This document shows positions 7,981 through 14,198 of a stretch of 14,198 bases of DNA, piece by piece; position 1 is the first letter of the stretch; the number at the start of each line of letters is the position of its first letter. The stretch lies in the NCBI GenBank assembly GCA_013816415.1, contig JACDEN010000024.1:1-14198 (forward strand), written 5' to 3'. Origin of the DNA: Planctomycetota bacterium (lineage in GTDB: Bacteria > Planctomycetota > UBA11346). The notes under the pieces were generated by a model, which made no database searches, was not told where the DNA came from, and was given only the letters and a program-made list of their open reading frames with translations. A program made the position numbers and the translations under genes.

Positions 7981-10900
7981 TCACGGTTCGAGGACGATCA
8001 CCGAGCCATCGGCGGTGCCCACGTAGATGACATCCGCGGTGGTCGCGATCGCGGTCACCGAGGCCGGGAACGCGCTGGACCAGGCGGCCGCGCCGTCGCG
8101 GAAGACGCGGACCAGGCCGCCGGCGCAGCCGACCACCGTGAGACCACCGGTGGTGCCGAGCGCGGCGGAGGGCGCCGCCCCGATGACGAGCGGGTCGCCG
8201 GCGCGGCCGTCCGGGGCGAAGCGCTCGACCGTCTGGCCGGCGACGATCGCGAGCAGGCCCGCGGAGACCGCCGGATCGCCGATCACCGGGGTCGCCAAGT
8301 GTTTCGACCAGGCGATCCGCGCGCTGGAGCCGGACACCTGGCAGACTGCCAAGCGGCTTCCGTCGAGGACGACTGCGAGCTGATCACCGAAGGGGATCAG
8401 TTGGCCGCATTCGGTGGCCTGCAGGTCGAGGTCCCACGCGATCGTGCGCGTCGAATCCTCGATTCCGACCAGGTGGCCGCGCAGGTCGAGGATGACCAGG
8501 ACGCGGTCGAGATCCTTGGCGATCGCGATCGGCCCCGCCAGGGCCGGGGAGGTCAAGGCGAAGCGCGCCGGGCTTTCACCGATCGCACCGGAGAAGAGCG
8601 CATCGGCCGCGAAGGCGATACGCGGCTGCGCGCCGAAGATGTCGTTGGCGTACACGATCGGATGGCCGCGCACCTCGGCAGCGGTATCGGCGACGCCACC
8701 CGCCCCCGATGAACCGTCGAGCAGGGCGAAGCCGTGGCTCGGCAGTCCGATCACGAGGTTGCCGTCGGGCAGCAGGACCGGCCCGTGATGGAATCTCGGA
8801 TGTCCGTCGCCGAGGTCGTCCGCGGGAAACGATCGCGTCCAGCGCACGGCCCCGGCGCGATCGAAAGCCGTCAGGGTGGTTCCCGCGGCGACGATGCAGC
8901 CTCCATCGGGCATCGGCTGCACCTCGTTGACCGGACCCTTGACCGCCGCCTGCCAGCGCGGCGTGCGCACCAGCGCGGCCTGGATCCGCCAGCGCTTGTC
9001 CGCCTCCTTGGTGCGGAACACCAGCGGATTCCAGCCGGCGAGCGATACGGAGACCTCGCCGTCGCTCTGCGGGAGGCAGGTGAGGACGAACGGAGTCTTG
9101 CCGATGGTTCGGTGGTCGACGGCCACGGTCGCTCCGCTCGGCGTGGTCTCGATCACCAGCGGATAGGCGACCTCGTCCGCGCGCAGGGTCTTGCCATGGA
9201 CGGCGATCAGGTCGTGGGCCGATTTCCAGGCGTCCTCGTACTGCTGGGCATCCATCAAGGCCCGATACCTGGCGAGATCCTGCTTCTTGAGGTTCTCGTC
9301 CTTGCGCATGATCAGGATCCGCAGATTCACCGGCGCCATCTGCGCCGCGCCGGGATGTGCGCTGATGAACGCTTCGAGCTCCGGCACCGTCGAGCGCTCC
9401 GACAGCGCCTGATAGTCGTGCTCGGCGGAACGGATCCGCTGGGCGATCGACTGCCGCAGGTCGGAGACCTCGTCGGCCAGGCCCCACGCTGGCGCCTGGG
9501 CCTCGAGCTCCTTGAGCGCGGCATCGGCAGCAGCCAGGTCGCCAGACGACAGCACGCGGGCGCGCTCGACGGCATCCGTGAACTCCTTCTGCTTCGGCTC
9601 CAGGCGTTCGACCCCCTTCGCGGCGGCCGCCTGGATGGCCTGATCCTGCGATCGCACGAGGACGCGGTAATCCGCCAGCGCGTTCGCCCAGGCGCCGGCC
9701 GTTTCGCTCTCAGCGGCGCGCGCCAGAAGCTGTGGGCCTTGCTTGAGCAGGCGTTCGCGATCGGCGGCCGCCCCCTTGATGTGCGCGAGGCGCTCGGACT
9801 GCTGATGCACGCCCACCGGCAGGAACTCGTTGCCGAAAGCCAGCGCATAGGCGTCGAGCCGCAACTGCGCCAAGCCGATGTCCTTGGCGGTGATCGCCGC
9901 GGAGATGTCGCGCAGCTCCTTTTCCGCGGCCTGCTGCTTGGCGATGCGCAGTTCGCCCCCGAGCTCGAGGAGCATGATCCGGGCGGCCGCCCCCTGCGCG
10001 CGATGGAAGCCTTCGCCACGCGCGGTCAGGTCCGCGAACTCGTGGTCGGCGGCAGACACCGCGGCGACACCGGCCTGGGGAAGGCCCTGGATGGTGGAGT
10101 GGAATGCGGCTGCGCGCTTGCGGAACGAGGCGAGATCCCAGTACGGCTTGGCGACCAGCAGGGCGACGATGCCGATGATGGCGAAGGCGCAGCCGAAGAT
10201 CAGCGCATTGCGCCGCTTGTTGGCCACGGTCTTGGCCAGGATCTCGGCGAGCGGACCAGCGCGCGGATCATCCTTGGGCAGGGCGCGCAGTGCATGTCGA
10301 TAGGCCTTGACGGCGCGCCAGAATCTCCGCCCGTGGCGCAGCCGGTGGCCGGCTTCGATGTTCCGCTCGATGGAGAGCTCGCCTGCGCGCCGCTCCAGCT
10401 CGCGGATGTGCTGCTGCAGATCGGTGTTGTCGTGCTGATGGGTGGCGATCTCGCGCCACGAAGCGAGGGCCTTCTCGTAATTCCCGGCCTGTTCGTGCCC
10501 GCGCGCGACCTCGGCGAGCGCCGTCAGCTTCTCGCGCCAGTGGGCGCTCCCCTTCTGCTTCAGCTCGGTGCTGATGCGGTCGGTCTTGATGAAGGTGCCG
10601 GTGGCTGGTTTTCCCGGGGGTTGGCGATTGGCGACGCCGCGGTGAGGGTCCGCGCCGCAGAAGATGCACAGCCGATCCGAGACTCCGACCACGCGGCTGC
10701 ACGACAGGCAGGTGAGCTGCAGCGGGGATCGGCATTTCTGGCAATGCGTCGATTCGCGATCGTTGACGTGCGTGCACTGGATGCACACCACCACGTCCTC
10801 GGCCGCGGGATCCTTCTCGACGCGGGAGAAGATCCGCGCCAGCTGCCGTCGCGAGTCCTCGTCGTCGGGCTGGATCGCGAGGATCTTCAGGCAGGTCGCG

Positions 10901-12018
10901 CGCGCCTCCTCGAGCTGTCCGGAACCGAGATACAGGTCGGTCGTGACCTTCAGCTCGGCGACCGCCGCGGGGCCATCCTTCGCCCACATCAGGCAGCGGA
11001 CCAGGATCAGGCGCATGGCCGTATCATCAGGCGAGAGCTCGACCGCGCGGCGCGCGCACGAGAAGGCCTGGTCGCCCTCCTGGCGCGCCAGATGCTGCAC
11101 CGCGAGCTGCGCGTAGCTCGCCGCGGCGTCCGACGAATCGCCGAGATGGTCGAGCGTGGCGGCGAGCTTGGCAGCGAGCGCGTTGTCGTCGGGGTGGGTC
11201 TTGAGCAGATGGCGGAAGAGATGGGCGGCGCGCGGCAGGTCGTTCGCCTGCGCCAACGAGTCCGCGGCTGCGAGCAGCTCGTCGTCGCCCTGCCGGATCA
11301 CCAATCTGCGATCGAGCATCTCGCCGATCGCCTGATAGACGTCCAGGCGCGTCGCCACGCTTGCCGCCACGACGTCGGCTACCGATCTCACGCCGTCGAC
11401 CAGGGGAACCACCGCCGAGGCCGGATACTCCTTCGCCATCGCGTCGAGTCCGTATTGACCATCGGTGGTCGGCGCGAAGACCGCGTCGGGATCCGGGATC
11501 AGCGCGCGCAGCCGGTTCCAGTCGTCGAGCCGGCGCGCGGCCTCCATCAGGATGTGGCTCATCGCCATCTGGAGCGGCTGCTTGCGGTAGCGTTCCAGCA
11601 GCTCGTTCGCGAGCGGCTGCTCGGGTCCGGCATCCTCGAAGACGAAATCGGCGTATTCCCAGGTGCACAGGCTGGCCAATTCGTCCTGCGCCTGGTCGAG
11701 ATTGGCGGCGGTGATGTCGTCGGTGCTGACCCAGCCCTTGGTGATCAGGGCCTTGACGACCTGGCTTTCAGCGCCGGTCGAGCTGAGGCTCGCGGCGGCA
11801 TCGGTGTCGATCTTCCCGAGCAGAACCAGCCGCCGCAGCAATGCCTGTTTCTGTTCGCCGGAGCGGAAGGCGACGCCGATCATCGCCCCCTGGTCGAACA
11901 CCAGATCACGGCCGCCGGTCGGCGAGGCGAGTCGGAGGATGCCCGTCGCCTGGATGCGATTGAGGGTCTGGAAGACCTCCACGAGCGACAAGGTGCGGAG
12001 ATTGCCTGCGAATCCCAT
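7981..12018 (-). CDS. PATAN – TPR – double zinc ribbon – transmembrane – PEGA – propeller-like protein
   Basis: A 1345-residue single-pass membrane protein. Residues 1-130 are a canonical DUF4388/PATAN start (GNLRTLSLVEVFQTLNRIQA at 5-24, TGILRL, then DLVFDQGAMIGVAF). A winged-helix-like module follows at 191-242 (VVPLVDGVRSVADVV...), and TPR-like helices at 247-400 with LSPDD and IQPDD turns. Four CxxC knuckles at 412/415, 426/429, 437/440 and 451/454 form a double zinc ribbon. More helical repeats run from 495 to 600. The transmembrane helix is at 605-623, a helical stalk at 630-945, PEGA at 951-1003 (YPLVIETTPSGATVAVDHRT) and beta repeats at 1020-1345 (PDGGCIVAAGTTLTAFDRAG, PDGNLVIGLPSHGFALLDG, YVGTADGSVIVLEP) typical of a PQQ-like propeller. 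No good ribosome binding site precedes the ATG, but the start fits the domain exactly. It shares its plan with gene 4398-7814 and probably acts with it. Function unknown; a trans-envelope scaffold or sensor is inference. Confidence 0.9.
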   Translation of the reverse strand: MGFAGNLRTLSLVEVFQTLNRIQATGILRLASPTGGRDLVFDQGAMIGVAFRSGEQKQALLRRLVLLGKIDTDAAASLSSTGAESQVVKALITKGWVSTDDITAANLDQAQDELASLCTWEYADFVFEDAGPEQPLANELLERYRKQPLQMAMSHILMEAARRLDDWNRLRALIPDPDAVFAPTTDGQYGLDAMAKEYPASAVVPLVDGVRSVADVVAASVATRLDVYQAIGEMLDRRLVIRQGDDELLAAADSLAQANDLPRAAHLFRHLLKTHPDDNALAAKLAATLDHLGDSSDAAASYAQLAVQHLARQEGDQAFSCARRAVELSPDDTAMRLILVRCLMWAKDGPAAVAELKVTTDLYLGSGQLEEARATCLKILAIQPDDEDSRRQLARIFSRVEKDPAAEDVVVCIQCTHVNDRESTHCQKCRSPLQLTCLSCSRVVGVSDRLCIFCGADPHRGVANRQPPGKPATGTFIKTDRISTELKQKGSAHWREKLTALAEVARGHEQAGNYEKALASWREIATHQHDNTDLQQHIRELERRAGELSIERNIEAGHRLRHGRRFWRAVKAYRHALRALPKDDPRAGPLAEILAKTVANKRRNALIFGCAFAIIGIVALLVAKPYWDLASFRKRAAAFHSTIQGLPQAGVAAVSAADHEFADLTARGEGFHRAQGAAARIMLLELGGELRIAKQQAAEKELRDISAAITAKDIGLAQLRLDAYALAFGNEFLPVGVHQQSERLAHIKGAAADRERLLKQGPQLLARAAESETAGAWANALADYRVLVRSQDQAIQAAAAKGVERLEPKQKEFTDAVERARVLSSGDLAAADAALKELEAQAPAWGLADEVSDLRQSIAQRIRSAEHDYQALSERSTVPELEAFISAHPGAAQMAPVNLRILIMRKDENLKKQDLARYRALMDAQQYEDAWKSAHDLIAVHGKTLRADEVAYPLVIETTPSGATVAVDHRTIGKTPFVLTCLPQSDGEVSVSLAGWNPLVFRTKEADKRWRIQAALVRTPRWQAAVKGPVNEVQPMPDGGCIVAAGTTLTAFDRAGAVRWTRSFPADDLGDGHPRFHHGPVLLPDGNLVIGLPSHGFALLDGSSGAGGVADTAAEVRGHPIVYANDIFGAQPRIAFAADALFSGAIGESPARFALTSPALAGPIAIAKDLDRVLVILDLRGHLVGIEDSTRTIAWDLDLQATECGQLIPFGDQLAVVLDGSRLAVCQVSGSSARIAWSKHLATPVIGDPAVSAGLLAIVAGQTVERFAPDGRAGDPLVIGAAPSAALGTTGGLTVVGCAGGLVRVFRDGAAAWSSAFPASVTAIATTADVIYVGTADGSVIVLEP

Positions 12019-12072
12019 CTCGCGTCACGGTAGTCCCCGGGCAGGAGGGGTCAACGCGGGGCGCGGGAGATT

Positions 12073-12087
12073 CCGCTGCCGCAGCGG
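12073..12087 (+). other. Small perfect hairpin in the divergent gap
   Basis: CCGCTG-CCG-CAGCGG, a 6-bp perfect stem in the 110-bp gap between the divergent 1345-residue gene and the LD-carboxypeptidase. It could be an operator or part of the leader of the carboxypeptidase gene. No recognisable -10/-35 pair was seen in this gap. Confidence 0.3.
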
Positions 12088-12128
12088 CCCGATGTTGCTC
12101 GAGCCGCGGCTGGCCATGAACTCTGGCG

Positions 12129-13013
12129 ATGCCTTCGGCGTACCTGTTCTGTCCGGCGTATCCTCTGCGCGACCAGGACCAGCTGTCGCGAGCGCTCGCA
12201 TCCGCGCGCGCGTTCGCCGACTCGGTCGGACACGAGCTGATCGCATCGCCGGACATCGCCGGCTGGGGAGCGGACGGTGCATGGCCCGACGCCGACCTCC
12301 GACGCAGGGACTTCGAGCGCGCGCTGGGTCACGACCTGATCATCGCCGCACGCGGCGGCTATGGCTGCACCGATCTCGCCGCGACCGCATCCGCGCATGG
12401 CGGCAGACTTCCGCTGCTCGTCGGCTATTCCGATCTCACCGTGCTGCACGCCGTCTGGCGAGGGCGGGGCGCGGGCGAGTCGCTGTATGGATTCATGCCG
12501 GCGGCGGCGCCGGGGGAGCGATCCCTGGAGAGCGCGTCCGCCCTGGCACGCGGCGAGGGGCTCGCCTTCGATTCCAGGACGATGCCAGACGTCGCCGTGC
12601 TTCGCGCGGGTTCGGCGCGCGGCCCCCTCTTCGCGGCATGCCTGCGCGTCCTCGCCTCGCTGTGCGGCACTCCGCTGATGCCGCCTCTGCGGGGATGCAT
12701 CCTCGCCCTCGAGGATATCGACGAGCGCCCTTATCAGATCGACCGCGACCTGGCGCAGCTCGGTCTCGCCGGCGCGCTCGACGGCGTCGTCGGCCTGGTC
12801 TTCGGCTCGTTCCGCAGCCAGCCACGCGCCGGCTATGGCGGACCGGATGCGCGCGATATCTGCCGGCGATGGGCGGAGCGGCGCGGATTGCCGGCCATCC
12901 AGGCCCTGCCGTTCGGCCACGACGAGGATCCGGTCACGCTCGCCTGCGGCCGCGAGGCCAGTCTCGACTGCGGACCCGGGCACTGGTCGTTGCGGATCCA
13001 TCGACGAGGATGA
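12129..13013 (+). CDS. LD-carboxypeptidase, peptidase family S66
   Basis: Serine peptidase of the LdcA/MccF family. The LdcA type removes the terminal D-Ala from murein tetrapeptides during peptidoglycan recycling in the cytoplasm. Its 294 residues are normal length. Motifs in order: ARGGYGC (74-80); GYSDLTVLH (99-107), where Ser101 is the expected nucleophile; LEDIDERPYQIDR (194-206), supplying the catalytic Glu (Glu195 most likely); and LPFGHDEDPVTLACG (260-274), where His264 is the expected catalytic His. All three catalytic elements are thus present. No signal peptide. The ATG at 12129 lacks a ribosome binding site, and no better in-frame start exists. It is divergent from the PATAN/zinc-ribbon gene. 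The S66 family also contains MccF-type peptidases that inactivate microcin C-like toxins; without microcin genes nearby, the cell-wall role is more likely. Confidence 0.92.
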   Translation: MPSAYLFCPAYPLRDQDQLSRALASARAFADSVGHELIASPDIAGWGADGAWPDADLRRRDFERALGHDLIIAARGGYGCTDLAATASAHGGRLPLLVGYSDLTVLHAVWRGRGAGESLYGFMPAAAPGERSLESASALARGEGLAFDSRTMPDVAVLRAGSARGPLFAACLRVLASLCGTPLMPPLRGCILALEDIDERPYQIDRDLAQLGLAGALDGVVGLVFGSFRSQPRAGYGGPDARDICRRWAERRGLPAIQALPFGHDEDPVTLACGREASLDCGPGHWSLRIHRRG

Positions 13014-13034
13014 CGGCGATGTCCGCCGAATCCC

Positions 13035-13069
13035 TTCAACGCCGCTGAGCGCCACAGGTATCATATGAT
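13035..13069 (+). promoter_or_regulatory. Possible promoter and palindrome ahead of the pilin cassette
   Basis: TTCAAC (13035-13040, weak -35) and TATCAT (13059-13064, 5 of 6 to a -10) are 18 bp apart. The -10 overlaps the perfect 10-bp palindrome ATCATATGAT (13060-13069). It is the only AT-rich spot between the carboxypeptidase stop and repeat copy A, about 200 bp before the pilin start. It would place the whole hairpin array in the pilin leader. Weak evidence. Confidence 0.3.
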
Positions 13070-13134
13070 TGTGAGAAGTAACTGCTCAGGCAGGGGTCCC
13101 GTCGCGATGCGATGGGGCGGGCGCCGAGGGGCGG

Positions 13135-13250
13135 TGGGCGGATACAATGGGCGAAGCCCATCCGCCCACGGTTTCGACGGCTCTTCCGGCGAAACCGAGC
13201 CCCGACAAAGCCCGGGGGTAGGCCCCCAGGGCCGTAGGGGCGAAGCCCCT
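13135..13250 (+). repeat. Composite hairpin repeat, copy A (upstream of pilin gene)
   Basis: A nearly unbroken run of hairpins. (i) 13135-13168: outer stem TGGGCGG/CCGCCCA, a 5-nt bulge ATACA, then ATGGGC-GAA-GCCCAT. (ii) 13169-13197: perfect 8-bp stem CGGTTTCG/CGAAACCG with an inner CGG/CCG. (iii) 13210-13232: GCCC+GGGGG, loop TAGG, CCCCC, one-base bulge, GGGC. (iv) 13236-13250: AGGGGC-GAA-GCCCCT. Blocks i and iv, the GACAAAG at 13204-13210 and the CGGGGGT at 13213-13219 all recur in inverted order and orientation downstream of the pilin gene. Similarity may reach outward to CGCCGAG at 13122-13128, which has a counterpart at the same spacing in copy B. No transposase is visible, so this is REP- or MITE-like by structure only. 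Confidence 0.85.
13140..13163 (+). repeat. 24-bp core repeat, copy A
   Basis: Identical over 24 bp to the reverse complement of 14079-14102. It holds the ATACA bulge and the ATGGGC-GAA-GCCCAT hairpin plus two flanking GG/CC pairs. The distance and inverted orientation frame the pilin gene exactly. Confidence 0.92.
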
Positions 13251-13261
13251 GAGCAGATGTT

Positions 13262-14002
13262 GTGAGAAAAGCATTCACGCTGATGGAACTGATGATCGTC
13301 ATAGGGATCATCGCCGTGCTGGCCGGCATGAGCTTCCCGGCCTTCACCATAGTGAAGCGCCAGGTCAATGGATTGAAGTGCGCGAACAATCTCAAGCAGA
13401 TCGCACTCGCGCTGGTCTCGTACCGCATCGACAACAACGACGAGTTTCCGTATCGCCTCAGGAGCGGGGACACGACCTTCGATGCCCAGAGGACCGCGAA
13501 CACCGAGAACGTCGGGATGCCGCCCAAGATCTTCCTCTGTCCCTTCGACCCGGTGCGCGGCACCAGGCCCGGCATGGGCCGCGCCAACGCCTGGAGCGAC
13601 AACTACGAGCGCATCCGCGAGAACGGCTCGAGCTACTGTTACGAGGCGAGCTCGATCCGTGACGATCGCGTCTGCAACAGCAACGACCGGGGCTACTTCT
13701 GGCGTGATCTCGCCACCGCTCCTGCCGCGAACACGGTGTCGTGGGCGGACGGCAAGCGCCACCAGCTGAAATTCGGGAATCTCAAGGACGCGACCAAGGC
13801 CAAGCCGGACTACCGTCGCTGGGGCCTGCCCTTCACCGAGGACACCATGCCGATCGTCCGCTGCTATTGGCACGAGGACTGGAACAAGTACGCCGGCGGA
13901 AACACCGAGCCGCGCAAGGTGCTCAACATCAGCATGGGCCTGAACGTGTTCTGGAGCCGGTCCTATTGGGAAAAGGACATCACTCCCAACATCGACAATT
14001 GA
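13262..14002 (+). CDS. Prepilin-like protein (type II/IV pseudopilin N-terminus, RCxxH C-terminus)
   Basis: A 246-residue protein with a class III signal, MRKA|FTLMELMIVIGIIAVLAG. Cleavage by prepilin peptidase is expected after Ala4, leaving Phe+1 and Glu+5; Ala at -1 instead of Gly is tolerated but less usual. The hydrophobic stretch 10-30 anchors or assembles the protein. The next segment, LKCANNLKQIALALVSYRIDNNDEFP (38-63), is typical of PVC-phylum pilin-like proteins, as is the C-terminal block PIVRCYWH (197-204) ... RKVLNISMGLNVFWS (218-232). Five Cys (40, 93, 126, 138, 201) would permit disulfides outside the membrane. The start must be GTG: the frame has a TGA at 13250-13252 and no ATG before the conserved signal. 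There is no clear ribosome binding site; a GAA-triloop hairpin ends 11 nt upstream. No other pilus gene is nearby; such orphans are often present in many copies in PVC genomes (family knowledge). Confidence 0.92.
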   Translation: MRKAFTLMELMIVIGIIAVLAGMSFPAFTIVKRQVNGLKCANNLKQIALALVSYRIDNNDEFPYRLRSGDTTFDAQRTANTENVGMPPKIFLCPFDPVRGTRPGMGRANAWSDNYERIRENGSSYCYEASSIRDDRVCNSNDRGYFWRDLATAPAANTVSWADGKRHQLKFGNLKDATKAKPDYRRWGLPFTEDTMPIVRCYWHEDWNKYAGGNTEPRKVLNISMGLNVFWSRSYWEKDITPNIDN

Positions 14003-14046
14003 ATCGGGGGCTTCGCCCCCAAACCCCCGCGACCTTTGTCGCCCTT

Positions 14047-14075
14047 AAATCCTGGCTGAGGCAGCCAGGATTTTT
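14047..14075 (+). terminator. Intrinsic terminator of the pilin gene
   Basis: Perfect 12-bp stem AAATCCTGGCTG / CAGCCAGGATTT with loop AGG, ending in a run of five T (14071-14075), 45 nt after the pilin stop codon. It is a textbook rho-independent terminator for plus-strand transcription. The last two T also start the outer stem of the bulged hairpin at 14074-14107, so the terminator is built into repeat copy B. Confidence 0.85.
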
Positions 14076-14078
14076 GCG

Positions 14079-14102
14079 GGATGGGCTTCGCCCATTGTAT
14101 CC
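14079..14102 (-). repeat. 24-bp core repeat, copy B
   Basis: Exact reverse complement of 13140-13163. See copy A for the internal hairpin. Confidence 0.92.
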
Positions 14103-14126
14103 CGCAACCAGGGCTCGGCGGTCGGA

Positions 14127-14139
14127 GCGGCTACGCCGC
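14127..14139 (+). other. Short hairpin near the right edge
   Basis: GCGGC-TAC-GCCGC, a 5-bp stem with a triloop, just outside repeat copy B. The rest of 14108-14198 shows no gene or clear signal. Confidence 0.3.
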
Positions 14140-14198
14140 ACTGAATCTCACCTTCAATTGGAGCCAAGTGGGTTTGCCAGATTCCGGCGGCGCAGCCG

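Larger units (their letters stand above)
14006..14107 (-). repeat. Composite hairpin repeat, copy B (inverted, downstream of pilin gene)
   Basis: Inverted counterpart of copy A, beginning 3 nt after the pilin stop codon. In plus orientation: GGGGGC-TTC-GCCCCC (14006-14020), ACCCCCG (14023-14029), CTTTGTC (14034-14040), a 12-bp hairpin (14047-14073), and the bulged hairpin TTGCGGG / ATGGGC-TTC-GCCCAT / bulge TGTAT / CCCGCAA (14074-14107). CTCGGCG at 14114-14120 mirrors CGCCGAG of copy A after the same 6-nt spacer. Compared with copy A, it lacks the GGGGG-TAGG-CCCCC hairpin and has an unrelated middle hairpin. Confidence 0.85.

Noticed and set aside
8734..12033. Plus-strand open frame of about 1100 codons opposite the 1345-residue gene
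   Set aside because: Its product is low-complexity Arg/Asp/Gly/Leu-rich sequence with no domain, while the minus frame has PATAN, zinc ribbon, membrane helix and PEGA. It is an antisense shadow produced by GC-rich third positions.
13014..13030. Weak hairpin CGGCG/CGCCG just after the carboxypeptidase stop as a terminator
   Set aside because: The stem is only 5 bp and no T-run follows.
11663..13048. Plus-strand 461-codon frame, and the minus-strand frame at 12051-13064, over the carboxypeptidase
   Set aside because: The carboxypeptidase frame carries all S66 catalytic motifs. The alternatives are Arg-rich or motif-free shadows.
13065..13265. 66-codon frame as a real small protein gene
   Set aside because: Most of it is translated hairpin repeat with Gly/Arg-rich product. 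It is kept only as a possible translational-coupling leader, not as a gene.
13135..14107. Integron attC sites around a gene cassette
   Set aside because: The bulged hairpins recall attC, but the copies are inverted rather than direct, there are no GTTRRRY/RYYYAAC core sites, and no integrase is present.
13135..14107. Insertion sequence with terminal inverted repeats
   Set aside because: The enclosed gene is a prepilin-like protein, not a transposase, and I saw no target-site duplication at the edges.

Overview
The window is GC-rich bacterial chromosome with short intergenic gaps. It carries seven confident genes plus one gene cut by the left edge. I read it as a PVC-type heterotroph, probably Planctomycetota or Lentisphaerota-like. 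The reasons are a stand-alone prepilin-like protein with a C-terminal RCxxH...VLNIS block, large membrane proteins that join DUF4388/PATAN, PEGA and beta-propeller modules, and a GH29 fucosidase next to an AraC regulator. This placement is inference; there is no rRNA or other phylogenetic marker except YchF.

Layout, left to right. (1) 1-929, minus: 3'-truncated gene for an unrecognised, mostly helical protein. (2) 991-2301, minus: GH29 alpha-L-fucosidase, divergent from (3) 2426-3232, plus: AraC-family regulator. The 124-bp gap between them holds an AT-rich palindrome, so this looks like a small self-contained sugar-use module. (4) 3236-4330, minus: the housekeeping ATPase YchF, converging on the regulator with 3 bp between stop codons. 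(5) 4398-7814 and (6) 7981-12018, both minus: two very large, architecturally parallel membrane proteins. Each has a cytoplasmic PATAN plus winged-helix-like N-terminus, one transmembrane helix, a helical extracytoplasmic stalk, a PEGA domain and a C-terminal repeat region that looks like a PQQ-type beta-propeller. The larger one also has TPR-like repeats and an eight-cysteine double zinc ribbon. (7) 12129-13013, plus: S66 LD-carboxypeptidase (peptidoglycan recycling), divergent from gene 6. (8) 13262-14002, plus: a prepilin-like protein.

The most striking non-coding structure surrounds gene 8. A composite, hairpin-rich repeat lies directly upstream (about 13135-13250), and a second copy in inverted orientation lies directly downstream (about 14006-14107). 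The copies share an identical 24-bp core, a GACAAAG block and a GAA-triloop hairpin against the gene. The outer stem of the core hairpin differs in sequence but stays perfectly paired in both copies, which is compensatory change. The middle hairpin differs completely; in the downstream copy that position is an excellent intrinsic terminator. This is a REP/MITE-like element that packages the pilin gene as a cassette.

No tRNA, rRNA, CRISPR array, transposase or phage gene was seen. Long open frames opposite genes 5 and 6 are antisense shadows of GC-rich coding sequence. No gene-free stretch exceeds 300 bases; the longest is 13014-13261, which is mostly repeat copy A.
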